NCBI GenBank assembly: GCA_001940645.1
Contig: MDVS01000001.1
Coordinates: 1 to 64,000 of the forward strand
Origin: Candidatus Heimdallarchaeota archaeon LC_3
GTDB lineage: Archaea; Asgardarchaeota; Heimdallarchaeia; Hodarchaeales; LC-3
Reading direction: 5' to 3'
Length of the DNA: 64,000 nucleotides
Shown: positions 16,424 through 26,064 of the stretch, piece after piece
Layout of the letters: each line of letters begins with the position of its first letter
Position numbering within the stretch: the first letter of the stretch is position 1
Position numbers and translations under genes: made by a program
The notes under the pieces: generated by a model
Database searches by the model: none
What the model saw: the letters and a program-made list of their open reading frames with translations, nothing else
What the model was told of the DNA's origin: nothing

Positions 16424-17227
16424 TTAATTAAGAAAATTTTCTACCTCTTTATTGAATTGATCAGCATTTTCCATTTGTGGATAATGATTTGTTCCTTTTA
16501 TGATAGCTTTTTTAGCATTTGGAATATTTTTTACCATAATATAAACAATATTATAATAATCTTTAGGATTTAATTCACCAAGGGTGATTAATGTTGAAAT
16601 GTTGATTTCAGATAATCTTTCAATAGCTTGTTTTTCTGAAACGCGATGTGGATCTTCATTAAACCAATCCCAACCTGAATAATCGTTGATCATTTTTTTT
16701 ACATACTCCCCACTTCGTGTGTTATTTATCAATGGTTTTACTGAAGGAAAATTTCGCCAAGCTTCTTTTACTTCTTGTAAATCCGAATTTTTGCCCATTG
16801 TCCATACTTTATTCATCCAATCAACAATTTCAGGAGACCATTCATATCCTCCAAGTGCAGGATCTACCCCAATTAACGATCGAGTATATTCTGGAAAGTT
16901 TAAGGCAAAATTAATTGCAACAAATCCTCCAAGTGAATGACCAATCACATGAGTCTTAGATATATCTAAAGAATCTAGAATTAACTTGAGGTCTTCATCG
17001 TGACTATATTCCTTTTTATCGGGAGGAGAAGATTTACCAAAACCCCTCATGTCGTATCGAAGAACTTGATAATTTTTAACAAAATGATGAAACTGATCAT
17101 CCCAGCTTCGTGTATCAAAACTAAAACCATGTATAAAAGTTATTGTCTCTCCTGATCCAGAAAGTTCATAATAAAAGCGTGTTCTATTTACTTCTAAATA
17201 TTCCTTCTTTTCTCCCAAAAATCTCAC
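16424..17227 (-). CDS. Alpha/beta-hydrolase fold protein
   Basis: Typical hydrolase features: the oxyanion HG in FIHGFSFDTRSWD (near residue 35), YDMRGFGKS, the nucleophile elbow GHSLGG (Ser near 98), an acid in the strand LITLGEL region, and the catalytic His in GTNHYPQMENADQF near residue 247. The length (267) fits esterases, lactonases and C-C bond hydrolases, but the substrate cannot be told. Its place between the dehydrogenase genes and E3 is like hydrolases seen beside acetoin or branched-chain dehydrogenase operons. That is only suggestive. Confidence 0.85.
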   Translation of the reverse strand: MRFLGEKKEYLEVNRTRFYYELSGSGETITFIHGFSFDTRSWDDQFHHFVKNYQVLRYDMRGFGKSSPPDKKEYSHDEDLKLILDSLDISKTHVIGHSLGGFVAINFALNFPEYTRSLIGVDPALGGYEWSPEIVDWMNKVWTMGKNSDLQEVKEAWRNFPSVKPLINNTRSGEYVKKMINDYSGWDWFNEDPHRVSEKQAIERLSEINISTLITLGELNPKDYYNIVYIMVKNIPNAKKAIIKGTNHYPQMENADQFNKEVENFLN

Positions 17228-17312
17228 CTAAATAGCTAAATTATTTTGTTAAAATTGATATAAAAGAAATAATTATTTAATTTATTCTGTTAATAAATTT
17301 TTACAATTTTCC

Positions 17313-18653
17313 TTACATAATGTCAAGAAACATACTAGCAGGATTCTCAAGATATCCAATTACTTGATTCATGAATCGCGCAGCATTAGCTCCATCAGTC
17401 ACTCTGTGATCAACGCTAATACTTAGATACATCATTCTTCTAATAACAATCTCAGGTTTTCCACTATCTTCGACTACTACTGGCCTTAGTTTTCCTTTAT
17501 GAATACCAATAATCCCCACTTCTGGATGATTGATAATTGGAGTACTCATTAGTCCACCAATAGGGCCAACATTGGTCAAAGTAAAAGTTCCACCAGTTAT
17601 TTCATCAAGTTTTAGTTTACCTATACGTGCACGGTCAGCTAAATCTTTTATTTCTGTGGATAATTGCCAGATGGATTTCTGATCAGCATCCTTTATTACA
17701 GGAACCATTAAACCATTAGGCGTATCAACAGCAATTCCGATATTATAAAATCCTTTCAGGATTAGCTCTTCCTTTTCGTCATCCATGCTTGCATTTAGAG
17801 TGGGATGCTCTATCAAACTTCGTGTGACAGCTTTAATAATGAAAGGTAGATAGGTAACTTTTATAGGAATACCCTGTTTCTCAGCGTAAGCTCTTGCATC
17901 TTTTCTGAGCTTGTCTAAAGATGCCATATCAAATTCATCAAAGTATGAGAAATGTGCTGCTGTTTGCTTTGACCTAGCCATGGATTTTGATATTGCTCTT
18001 CTAATTCCTTTAATAGGAATCCTTTTTTCGCTACCTCTTGGAACCTGTAGTTGTCTTGGAATTACAGGAATAAAGCCAGCACTTGGTTGACCAACAGGTC
18101 CTTGTTGAAGATGATATTCAAAATCTTCTCGGGTTATTCTTCCCCCTGATCCTGACCCTTTTACATGACGTAGATCAATATTTTTTTCCCGTGCTTCTCT
18201 TCTAATACCAGGTGATGTTAAAGGTCGTTCACTAACAATCTCTTGTTGGAATACCTGATCTACAGCCACTTTAGTAGGTGTTTGAGGTTTATTTAATTCA
18301 ACATCTGATTTTCTTCTTCTTGTCACCTTGTCTGAAGCAACAAATAAACTATCATCTTTTTCTTTTGGTTTTTCCTTTATTTTAGGAGTTTTCTTTCCCT
18401 TAACTGGTGCAGTACCTGATTCTTCAATCGTAAACATAACCTCTCCGACTTTAATTATGTCTCCTACTTTGTATCGTGTTTCTTTAATTATTCCAGCCAC
18501 AGGTGCTGCAATCTCAATATTAACTTTTTCAGTCATAACTTCAACGACAAGACCATCTTTTTCTATAGAATCACCAGGTTTAACATGCCATTCGAGCAAC
18601 TCTCCTTCAGTAATTCCCTCTCCTATATCTGCAAACTTGAATTCAAACATCAT
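17313..18653 (-). CDS. 2-oxoacid dehydrogenase E2, dihydrolipoamide acyltransferase
   Basis: E2 transfers the acyl group from E1 to CoA through a swinging lipoyl arm and forms the core of the complex. It has an N-terminal lipoyl domain with the attachment lysine in VMTEKVNIEIA (Lys43), a long proline/lysine-rich linker, a peripheral-subunit-binding domain (SPGIRREAREKNIDLRHVKGSGSGGRI is the expected pattern; about 145-180), and the catalytic domain with HRVTDG (His416, Asp420) near the end. There is a single lipoyl domain, and the total of 446 residues is normal. AGGAG lies just upstream of the start, directly after the E1 beta stop, so the genes are one operon. Pyruvate, branched-chain or acetoin specificity cannot be read from the sequence. 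Confidence 0.93.
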   Translation of the reverse strand: MMFEFKFADIGEGITEGELLEWHVKPGDSIEKDGLVVEVMTEKVNIEIAAPVAGIIKETRYKVGDIIKVGEVMFTIEESGTAPVKGKKTPKIKEKPKEKDDSLFVASDKVTRRRKSDVELNKPQTPTKVAVDQVFQQEIVSERPLTSPGIRREAREKNIDLRHVKGSGSGGRITREDFEYHLQQGPVGQPSAGFIPVIPRQLQVPRGSEKRIPIKGIRRAISKSMARSKQTAAHFSYFDEFDMASLDKLRKDARAYAEKQGIPIKVTYLPFIIKAVTRSLIEHPTLNASMDDEKEELILKGFYNIGIAVDTPNGLMVPVIKDADQKSIWQLSTEIKDLADRARIGKLKLDEITGGTFTLTNVGPIGGLMSTPIINHPEVGIIGIHKGKLRPVVVEDSGKPEIVIRRMMYLSISVDHRVTDGANAARFMNQVIGYLENPASMFLDIM

Positions 18654-18667
18654 TTTCTCATTTTCTC

Positions 18668-19645
18668 CTAAAATTTATAAGATTTAATCACAGCTTCTGT
18701 TACTTTGTATGGATCGGGTAAATAATCCATCTCTAATGTAAATGGGAAAGGAGTATCCATTCCTGCTACTCGTAGAATCGGAGATTCTAGATATTCAATA
18801 AATTTTTCTGCAATAGTTGCTGATATTTCTGCTCCATATCCCAATGTTTTCGGAGCTTCATATACTACAACAACTCTTCCAGTTTTCTTTACTGATTTTT
18901 CAATAGCTTCTAAATCATATGGCATTAAAGTCCGCAAATCAACTATTTCACAACTTATGTTGTGTTCTTCTTGGCAAATATTAGCAGCTTCAAGACACAC
19001 TGGAATCATAGCTCCGTAGGCAATTATTGTAACATCAGTTCCTTCTCTTGGTATAGCAGCTTTACCTATAGGTACGGTATAATCTCCTTCAGGTACTTCT
19101 TGCTTGAAAGCTCTATAAATGGATTTAGGTTCTAAAAATAAAACAGGATCGGGCTCTCGTAGTGCTGAAGTTAATAATCCTTTAGTATCATAAGGATTAC
19201 TTGGTATTACTACTTTTATTCCAGCATTATGGACAAAAAATGCTTCAATACTCTGAGAATGATAGTGACTTCCTTTAATGCCTCCTCCATAGGGTGCTCT
19301 TACAACAACAGGACAAGAATACTCTCCCCCTGTTCTATATCGGAATTTTGCTAACTCTGACACCATTTGATCAGCTGCTGGCCATATAAAATCTGCGAAC
19401 TGAATTTCTGCGACTGGTTTTAATCCGTATAATCCTAATCCTATTGCAAATCCAATGATTCCTGATTCATTTAGTGGTGTGTCAATAATTCGATTCATTC
19501 CGAATTCATCTATTAATCCTTCAGTTGCTCTAAATACTCCTCCATTCCTTCCAATATCTTCTCCTAAGACCAATATATCTTTATTTCTTCTCATTTCTTC
19601 AAATAATGTTAAGTTTACAGCTTGAACGATTGTTAATTCTGTCAT
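18668..19645 (-). CDS. 2-oxoacid dehydrogenase E1 component, beta subunit
   Basis: The partner of E1 alpha in ThDP-dependent decarboxylation of a 2-oxoacid. The protein shows the transketolase-pyrimidine domain start (VQAVNLTLFEEMRRN, then LGEDIGRNGGVFRAT), EIQFADFIWPAADQ, and the C-terminal transketolase domain with DLRTLMPYDLEAI and GRVVVVYEAPKTLGYGAEI. The family length is about 325. The frame extends to a TTG at 19660, but GGAGGT sits 7 bases before the ATG at 19645, so I start there. It lies between E1 alpha and E2 with very short gaps. Confidence 0.94.
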   Translation of the reverse strand: MTELTIVQAVNLTLFEEMRRNKDILVLGEDIGRNGGVFRATEGLIDEFGMNRIIDTPLNESGIIGFAIGLGLYGLKPVAEIQFADFIWPAADQMVSELAKFRYRTGGEYSCPVVVRAPYGGGIKGSHYHSQSIEAFFVHNAGIKVVIPSNPYDTKGLLTSALREPDPVLFLEPKSIYRAFKQEVPEGDYTVPIGKAAIPREGTDVTIIAYGAMIPVCLEAANICQEEHNISCEIVDLRTLMPYDLEAIEKSVKKTGRVVVVYEAPKTLGYGAEISATIAEKFIEYLESPILRVAGMDTPFPFTLEMDYLPDPYKVTEAVIKSYKF

Positions 19646-19665
19646 CACATTTACCTCCAATATTT

Positions 19666-20730
19666 TTATTCATATCTCCTTTTGAATTGTTTAAGGTCCT
19701 CTAACTGCTCTTTCAAATGCCATGGCATTTCCTTATACACATCAGTAAATATAGTATCTATTTCAGGTGGTCCCGTTGCTTCAGCTTTATCTACTGCTTC
19801 ATCTATTTCTTTTAATACTTCTTCTCTCCACGTTTTTTCTTTTTTATCATCCCACAACCCTTTGTTTTCAAGAAATTTCCTAAATCTAAGTATAGGATCT
19901 TTTGCACGCCATTGTTCAACTTCAGAATCTTCTCTATATTTTTTAGGATCGTCTGAAGTGGTATGAGGGCCTAATCTATAAGTGATTGCCTCTATAAAAT
20001 ATGGTCCTTCTCCTTTTCTTGCTTTATCTGCTGCTTCTTTAACTGCTGCAAAAACACCGATTATATCATTTCCATCTATTTGTTCTCCGGGCATTCCATA
20101 TCCTTTTGCTTTATCTGCTATTTTTTCTGATGCAGTTTGTCTGGATAATGGAACAGATATGGCCCATTGATTGTTTTGACAGAAAAATATTGTTGGTGTT
20201 TTTAATACTGAAGCAAAATTCATTCCAGAATGAAAATCATTTGATGATGTTGCGCCGTCTCCAAAAAATACAGCCGTTATTTTCTTCTCTTTTTTATGAG
20301 CCATTCCGTATGCAACTCCTGCTGCTTGAACTATTTGAGTTCCAATGGGTGCTGAAGGATTAACAAAATTTGCTTCTCTTACTCCTACTAAACAGGATAA
20401 TCTTCTTCCTTTATGAGTATCATTTGCATTTCCGAACCATTGATCAATAATATGCTGTAACGGGATTCCACGATAAAAAACAATTCCAATTTCTCGATAG
20501 GAGGGAAAAATCCAATCACTATCTTTTAAAGCAGCAACAAGTCCAATTTGCGTAGCTTCTTGACCAGTGCTAGGTACATAAAATCCAATTCTCCCTTGTC
20601 TTTGCAATCGTATTCCCTTTTCATCTAATAATCGAACTTGAACCATCATTTCATACATTTTGACTAAATCTTTATTCGGTATTTTCGGTTCCTTTGAAGT
20701 ATTACCATCCGGAGTTAGTACTTGTCTCAT
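19666..20730 (-). CDS. 2-oxoacid dehydrogenase E1 component, alpha subunit
   Basis: It carries the ThDP/Mg motif GDGATSSNDFHSGMNFA (about residues 157-173) ending in QNNQWAIS, and the family signatures FYVPSTGQEATQIG near residue 50 and TYRLGPHTTSDDPKKYR near 258, which holds the phosphorylation-loop equivalent. The length of 354 and the gene order alpha, beta, E2 match Bacillus-type pyruvate or branched-chain dehydrogenases and those of haloarchaea. It is the first gene of the operon, and the AT-rich 430 bases upstream should contain the promoter. Such a complex suggests NAD-linked oxidation of 2-oxoacids alongside or instead of ferredoxin oxidoreductases. Confidence 0.94.
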   Translation of the reverse strand: MRQVLTPDGNTSKEPKIPNKDLVKMYEMMVQVRLLDEKGIRLQRQGRIGFYVPSTGQEATQIGLVAALKDSDWIFPSYREIGIVFYRGIPLQHIIDQWFGNANDTHKGRRLSCLVGVREANFVNPSAPIGTQIVQAAGVAYGMAHKKEKKITAVFFGDGATSSNDFHSGMNFASVLKTPTIFFCQNNQWAISVPLSRQTASEKIADKAKGYGMPGEQIDGNDIIGVFAAVKEAADKARKGEGPYFIEAITYRLGPHTTSDDPKKYREDSEVEQWRAKDPILRFRKFLENKGLWDDKKEKTWREEVLKEIDEAVDKAEATGPPEIDTIFTDVYKEMPWHLKEQLEDLKQFKRRYE

Positions 20731-21164
20731 ATCATATCTACCTTAGTAGCTTCAGAAAAAGGATAATCTTTTCTTAATAATTGCTAACTAATGTTTAATA
20801 TTTGAATTTGAATTTTAAATGAGATTTCTATTTTAATTTGTTAAATAAAATATAATTATTATATAATTATTATAAGGCAAAATTCCTCATTTTCTTAAAA
20901 TAGTTGATGAAGGTATTCCTATCAATTATCTTGTACTTAAAAATAACATACTAAAAATAAATTTTTATCTTCTTATCGAGATGAAACAAATAAAATTTCT
21001 TTTAATTGATCACAATTTTTCAAAAAAGTAGGTAAGCATAACACTACGTTAAAAAAAAAACACGAGTACTGTTATAACTACCTTTGAAGACTAGTTCCTT
21101 AAATAATTGATATACTCAAATAGTATAATAAATTGAGAAATCATTATAATGGTAAGTGATTTGA
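20731..21164. other. AT-rich intergenic region between divergent genes
   Basis: No coding sequence seen. It must hold the promoter of the dehydrogenase operon (left) and of the small gene at 21165 (right). One isolated GTTATAAC lies at 21071-21078, probably by chance. Confidence 0.5.
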
Positions 21165-21386
21165 ATGCAAGAAGAAATTGAGCACTGCATAAATAGCGAA
21201 TGTGAAGTTTGTGGTGGAACGAATAAATGCCCATTAGATACAAAAATATTTAATTTTTTAACAGAAAATAACTTTGATCCGTATGTTATGACACAGTATC
21301 ATAAGATAAAAACAAAATATCAAGATTACAAAAACGACAATGATTATTCGTCTTGTATATTTCTATCTGAAGTTAAAAGAAATTGA
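21165..21386 (+). CDS. Small cysteine-rich protein, possible zinc binder
   Basis: 73 residues. Cysteines cluster near the N-terminus (EHCINSECEVCGGTNKCPLD), giving four close Cys that could bind zinc, and one more lies near the C-terminus. The rest is a charged helix. No family was recognised. A moderate start context (ATG at 21165 after AAGTGATTTGA) supports it. It converges on the GNAT gene at 21404. Confidence 0.5.
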   Translation: MQEEIEHCINSECEVCGGTNKCPLDTKIFNFLTENNFDPYVMTQYHKIKTKYQDYKNDNDYSSCIFLSEVKRN

Positions 21387-21403
21387 TTTGTTAAATGAAA
21401 AAT

Positions 21404-22159
21404 TTACCGTAAATCTTTTACAAATCCTTGTGTTGTAACCCATTCTTGAGCGGTGGCTGCCTGAAATCCAATTCTTTCAAATAATTTCATGGCAGGTTCA
21501 TTTTTTTCATCTACCCAACAAAAAACTGTCCTTATTGCTTTACGAGTAAAAAGAAAGTTTAGTATTGATCTAACTGAACCAGTAGCATAACCGTTTCCTC
21601 TTAAATCTTCTTTAGTCCATACTCCCTCCATGAAAGCGTAAGATAATTGTTGCATTTCAATTATAAATGGAATCGGAGCAATAGACACTAACTCATTATT
21701 TTCTATTGAACCATAAACAATCCCATCCTTTGAAAGTTCAGCTAAATCAGGATTTAATTCTCTTAATTGATCCAATTTTATTCTTTTTCCTGGTTTTGTC
21801 TGTCTTTTTGGAACAAATAGTGATTTATCTAGGTATAAACAGATAAGATTCGAAAAATCATCTAAATCTTCAAATCGTGCTTCTATTGCTGGTGAATGAT
21901 GAGAAGGAAAGTATAACTTCACTCGATCTCCTATTTTTAAGGTGGGATGTTTAGTTAACAATGATTGAACGGTAGCAAGATGTCCATATGTAGTTATATG
22001 ATCATTATAAACAAAAAGAAAAGTTTCTTCCTTACTAACCATGCTCACTTCATCAGGTTTTTTTATAACTAGGTAAAGATGAAAGGAGAACTGCGCAAGT
22101 AAACTTTTTCTCATCGCTAGATTCAAGATAATAGATTTATCCTCATTTTTTAGTGTCAT
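21404..22159 (-). CDS. GNAT-family N-acetyltransferase
   Basis: The C-terminal half has the GNAT fold: ELVSIAPIPF strand, then the acetyl-CoA-binding loop EDLRGNGYATGSVRSIL (RxxGxG/A type), then TVFCWVDEKNEPAMKLFERIGFQ, the last helix and strand typical of the family. The first 130 residues form an additional N-terminal domain (with YNDHITTYGHLATVQSLL), as in FR47/GCN5-related two-domain acetyltransferases. The substrate is unknown. It is a monocistronic minus-strand gene. Confidence 0.85.
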   Translation of the reverse strand: MTLKNEDKSIILNLAMRKSLLAQFSFHLYLVIKKPDEVSMVSKEETFLFVYNDHITTYGHLATVQSLLTKHPTLKIGDRVKLYFPSHHSPAIEARFEDLDDFSNLICLYLDKSLFVPKRQTKPGKRIKLDQLRELNPDLAELSKDGIVYGSIENNELVSIAPIPFIIEMQQLSYAFMEGVWTKEDLRGNGYATGSVRSILNFLFTRKAIRTVFCWVDEKNEPAMKLFERIGFQAATAQEWVTTQGFVKDLR

Positions 22160-22349
22160 TTTATCACTTGACGAAGTGTAGGATCCTTATTTGAGGAATC
22201 AAATTTAATAATTCAAAAATTTTTTTTATTGGAAATTTGTCGATAATCGTTGCTGGAAAACAAAAAAATTATTTCATGTCAAAAAGGTTTCGTTCAAAGG
22301 AATCAACTTATATCAATTATTATCTAAATAAAATAGAATCGAATTCACA

Positions 22350-23447
22350 TTATTTTTTCCTTTTATTTCTTGGAAGCCCTCCTTCTATCATTTGCCATGT
22401 ATAAATTCGGTTGAATTCTTGATTAATAGATGATTTTTCTATTTCTCTAGGTAAGCTCTTTAGAAACCATAAATTACTGTACCTATGGATTAAACGTTCA
22501 CCAGAATAGAAATTGAATCTTTTATAATAGGAATCAATGCTAAAGCTTTCTTCTAGTATCATTTTTGTTAATTTAGACGTGAAAATTGTTGGTTTATTTG
22601 AAAAAGAAAAGTATATAGGTTTGAAGTTTATTTCTGTTTGATTATAATTTATATTTTGGTGTAATAAGCTATAAGCCTTACGTAAAAAGAGTCTTGCTCC
22701 AACAATGGTATATGGGGGATCAGTCATAATCACATCATAAATGTTTAGCCATGATTTTGGTATTTTCCCTCTCAGATCCATTTTCAACATAGAAATTTCT
22801 TTTTCCAAATCATATTTTCTGACATAGTTAAGTACTAATTCATCAATGTCAATAACTGATATCGTATAGTTAAAAGAAGGATTAAATCTTTTGAATATTG
22901 CTAAAGCGATAGACATGCCATCATCATCACCTAAAAAACATAATCTTCTGCCTTCTAAATCCCCATGGCTCAATAATGCTTTTATTCTTTTTATAATTGT
23001 TTCAAAATTTATTCTTGATTGATCATAATCCGGGTTAGGATGAGGACGCTTTTTCGAGATGTTTTTTATCTCTTTTAGACATAATTCTGAAAAAAATTTC
23101 GCTATAAGACTTTCTCTCATTGGATCATAAAATAGAGGTATTTCTGGAATATTAATTAATTTTAAGTTATTTTCAACCCATTCGATACCTTGAGAACTGA
23201 ATTCTTTTAAATTTTTAAATAATCCCTGTCTAAAAAGTTCTTTTCTTAAGGCTGAAATTCCTGGAACTGGTAAACCAGAAACTTCAGCAATCTTTCTTGT
23301 ATTTTCCTCACGAAATCTCCATAATGCTAAGATACCATTTCGTGCTGCTTCAGCACCATCAGAAAATTTAGCAATTTTCGCAATAGAATCCAAAGTTAAA
23401 TATAATTTCTTATAGATTCCATTGTCTATTGAATTTAAAGGACACAT
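22350..23447 (-). CDS. bpsA: N4-bis(aminopropyl)spermidine synthase (branched polyamine synthase)
   Basis: BpsA adds aminopropyl groups from decarboxylated S-adenosylmethionine to spermidine, making branched polyamines. The N-terminal winged helix is present (TRKIAEVSGLPVPGISALRKEL), followed by the signature RPHPNPDYDQ near residue 140, the nucleotide-binding FLGDDDGMS near 173, and the DPPYT motif with its catalytic Asp near 243. The length of 365 fits. Branched polyamines are best known from thermophiles, where they stabilise nucleic acids. The gene is preceded by a free-standing promoter region and faces away from the regulator at 23692. Confidence 0.88.
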   Translation of the reverse strand: MCPLNSIDNGIYKKLYLTLDSIAKIAKFSDGAEAARNGILALWRFREENTRKIAEVSGLPVPGISALRKELFRQGLFKNLKEFSSQGIEWVENNLKLINIPEIPLFYDPMRESLIAKFFSELCLKEIKNISKKRPHPNPDYDQSRINFETIIKRIKALLSHGDLEGRRLCFLGDDDGMSIALAIFKRFNPSFNYTISVIDIDELVLNYVRKYDLEKEISMLKMDLRGKIPKSWLNIYDVIMTDPPYTIVGARLFLRKAYSLLHQNINYNQTEINFKPIYFSFSNKPTIFTSKLTKMILEESFSIDSYYKRFNFYSGERLIHRYSNLWFLKSLPREIEKSSINQEFNRIYTWQMIEGGLPRNKRKK

Positions 23448-23691
23448 AAAAGCTCATATCAATATTTAAAAGGGTTGTTTCTTAAATGGATAATAATTTT
23501 GTTCTTAATTTTTGTTAGTAACCTATTTTGATTCTATTCCTTAGTTGGTGACTTATTTTGGTTCTATTCAATAATGATAAATTGTTTGAAAGAATTGAAG
23601 TTTATTTAAACTTAATATAATTCTCTTAATATGTCATAAAGAAATTATAATTTTTATTCTTTCTGATTTTTTGAAAAGGATCTGCTACCTT

Positions 23692-24378
23692 ATGAGTAAT
23701 ATTCTCGATTCAACAGAATCAATATTAATTCATCCTACTAGGAGAAAAATATACGAACTTTGTGTCATGTCTCCAGGTACTAACTTTACAAAAATAGCAG
23801 AATTCTTAAAAATAGCAAATTCAACAATTTCATGGCATTTGAAAAGATTAGAAGAGTCGGGACTTGTTAAGTCAATAAAAATTAGTGGTAAAAGAATTTA
23901 TGTTCCAGTTGAACTTCGAAACGAATTAGCTGAAGAAATTTATGTTATTTTAGAAAATGAGATCGCACGTAAAATATTCATTTATGTATTAAACAATCCT
24001 GAGACATATCCTTTAGATATTGCAAGAAATATTGACCCCCCAATCCATCATGAAACAGTACGGTATCATTTAGATCGTTTAAAAAAAATAAAACTGATAG
24101 AAATTGAAAAAAAATCAAAGATGGTTAGAGTTAAAGAGGGTACACTAGCAATTCAGCTAAGGCAGACTTCTCTTAATGTTCTCACAGATAATTATATCAA
24201 CTTTTTAACAGAATTTCTGAAATCTGATTGTCTATATCCCGAAATAATAGAAAAAACGGATCATACATTAATTTTACGTATCGATTGTCCAGATGGTGAC
24301 GAAATCATCATGAATTTACGTCTGAGTGATTGGGGTCTTCTGGATGTTATAGAACAGAAATCAAAAACTGATGAATAA
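23692..24378 (+). CDS. Two-domain winged-helix transcription regulator (ArsR-like)
   Basis: Two winged helices in tandem. The first has FTKIAEFLKIANSTISWHLKRLEESGLVKS (about residues 30-60), with a wing at ISGKRIYVPV. The second has YPLDIARNIDPPIHHETVRYHLDRLKKIKLIEI (about 105-140). The C-terminal 60 residues form a separate, mixed domain. This double-HTH form is common in archaea. The frame opens at TTG 23671, but ATG 23692, with AAAGGATC about 10 bases upstream, gives the usual short N-terminus. It is divergent from bpsA and might regulate it, though this is only context. Confidence 0.8.
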   Translation: MSNILDSTESILIHPTRRKIYELCVMSPGTNFTKIAEFLKIANSTISWHLKRLEESGLVKSIKISGKRIYVPVELRNELAEEIYVILENEIARKIFIYVLNNPETYPLDIARNIDPPIHHETVRYHLDRLKKIKLIEIEKKSKMVRVKEGTLAIQLRQTSLNVLTDNYINFLTEFLKSDCLYPEIIEKTDHTLILRIDCPDGDEIIMNLRLSDWGLLDVIEQKSKTDE

Positions 24379-24396
24379 GAAAAGAAAAAATATTTT

Positions 24397-25785
24397 TTAA
24401 TCTTCTAATCCATTATCTAAGTCTTCGTCCTCAGGGCCAAGGTCGATTTTGAATTCAAGCGAAGAAGGAAAATAATAATCATCCTTTTCTGGTAAATCAT
24501 CTTCTTCTTCTTCATCATCTTCTTCGTAATCATCATCAGATTCTAGTTCAGAATCAAAATTAGAGTAAAATTCATCTTCATTATTAGGATTATCTTCAAA
24601 TGACTCTTCTCTTTCAGCATCAGACTCTTTTAACGATATTCCTAAAATATTTGCTAAACTTTCTCCTGCATCTTGTGTTTTCTTCGCTTCATCATAATTT
24701 CCAATTTCTTCTAGAAGTTGAGCCAGATTAAGGGTAGCTATTAATTCCGTTCTTGATTCTCCAGCTTGACGTGCATTAAAGGCAATTTCCTGTATAGTAC
24801 TTATAGCACTGGTTAAATCCTTCTTAGATTGATAAGCTGCAGCTAAATTCCACATTGGTCCATCTTTGAGCCAATGTCCTTCACCTTTGTTTGAATAAAG
24901 AACTGCTCGTTGAAAATATTCAGTTCCATCGTCTAAATTATTTAATCTCCATGCAGAAGCCATACCCAAGCGATTATAAATGATAGAAATAAGGTTATTT
25001 GCATGAATTTTCTTAGCAAGCTTCAATGCTTTTAGGTATAATCTTGTAGATTCTTTTATCTGTCCGACAAGATCTAAAGCATGTCCTAAACCTAATAAAG
25101 AAAAGCTTCTAAAAAATTTATCTTTGATTTTGTTAGCTTCATTTAAAGCTCCTTGATTTAAATAAAGACATTCACGTACATTTCCAGTTTTCAATAAACT
25201 CTTTGCACCAGCAATTCTTACCCACTGAAAATAAGGAGAGAGTTTTTCTTTCTCTCCCTCACTTTTAAATGAATTATAATGTTCTAAGGCTTTGTCATAA
25301 ATCTTAATCCCCTTATAATAAGAATATCTCGCGTTTTCGAGATAAATCATAATCCCCCAAGTTTCAAAAAGAACTTCATCATCTTTTTCATTAAAAGCTT
25401 TATTTTCAGCTTCTTTTAGCAATTTGCTTGCTTCTACAAACTTATTCATAAAAATCAAAGCTAATCCTTGATACATCAAAATACTAGGGGCCTTGTTTGT
25501 CCAACTAATTTTTTGAACTTTAGTTAAATTTCCTGTAATTACACCTAATTTCACTGCAACATAAGCAATTTCTGCATCAACAGGTAAATCATTTTCTAAC
25601 AATTGAAAATAAAAATCAGTTAAATCAGGATAAGATATGAGAGGTATTTCATTGTTAGAATTTGTTTTTCCTGCTAAATAAATGTTGAATTGTTCTTCGA
25701 GCCATGATAACGAATAATCTGAGAATCTTTGCCTATGATATTTAATTTCAGATGGAAATAGTTCTTTGATCATATAATACTTCAC
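24397..25785 (-). CDS. TPR-repeat protein with strongly acidic C-terminal tail
   Basis: Helical repeats of TPR type run from about residue 70 to 370. Repeated patterns such as LGHALDLVGQIKESTRLYLKALKLA, YNRLGMASAWRLNNLDDGTEYFQRAV and LNLAQLLEEIGNYDEAKKT show the A/G-Y-A spacing of TPRs. The last 70 residues are dominated by Asp and Glu and probably disordered. It is most likely a cytoplasmic scaffold protein, with partners unknown. It converges on the regulator at 23692 with a gap of only about 18 bases. Confidence 0.75.
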   Translation of the reverse strand: MKYYMIKELFPSEIKYHRQRFSDYSLSWLEEQFNIYLAGKTNSNNEIPLISYPDLTDFYFQLLENDLPVDAEIAYVAVKLGVITGNLTKVQKISWTNKAPSILMYQGLALIFMNKFVEASKLLKEAENKAFNEKDDEVLFETWGIMIYLENARYSYYKGIKIYDKALEHYNSFKSEGEKEKLSPYFQWVRIAGAKSLLKTGNVRECLYLNQGALNEANKIKDKFFRSFSLLGLGHALDLVGQIKESTRLYLKALKLAKKIHANNLISIIYNRLGMASAWRLNNLDDGTEYFQRAVLYSNKGEGHWLKDGPMWNLAAAYQSKKDLTSAISTIQEIAFNARQAGESRTELIATLNLAQLLEEIGNYDEAKKTQDAGESLANILGISLKESDAEREESFEDNPNNEDEFYSNFDSELESDDDYEEDDEEEEDDLPEKDDYYFPSSLEFKIDLGPEDEDLDNGLED

Positions 25786-26064
25786 ATTATCAATTCTTAT
25801 TTTTATAGCTAAAATAATTTTTCAATGAGACATTAATCTAGTAAAAAAATCCTTGTCATTATTTATAAATTTATGAATTTTGCTAAATTAAATATAAATC
25901 ATCTTAGTAATTAAAATTATTAAAAATCTATTAACTGATTTTATATAAAAAGTTTTTCAAATTTCTAATTCAATTTCTCTTTTTTAATAAATATTAATTT
26001 AAAAAGAAAATTCACACTTAAAATTGACTTAAAACAAAAAATAATAATTGGAAAAGATAATAAA

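Noticed and set aside
21071..21078. Single GTTATAAC as an operator
   Set aside because: Isolated copies also occur inside genes (about 12791 and 45737) and are expected by chance in AT-rich DNA.
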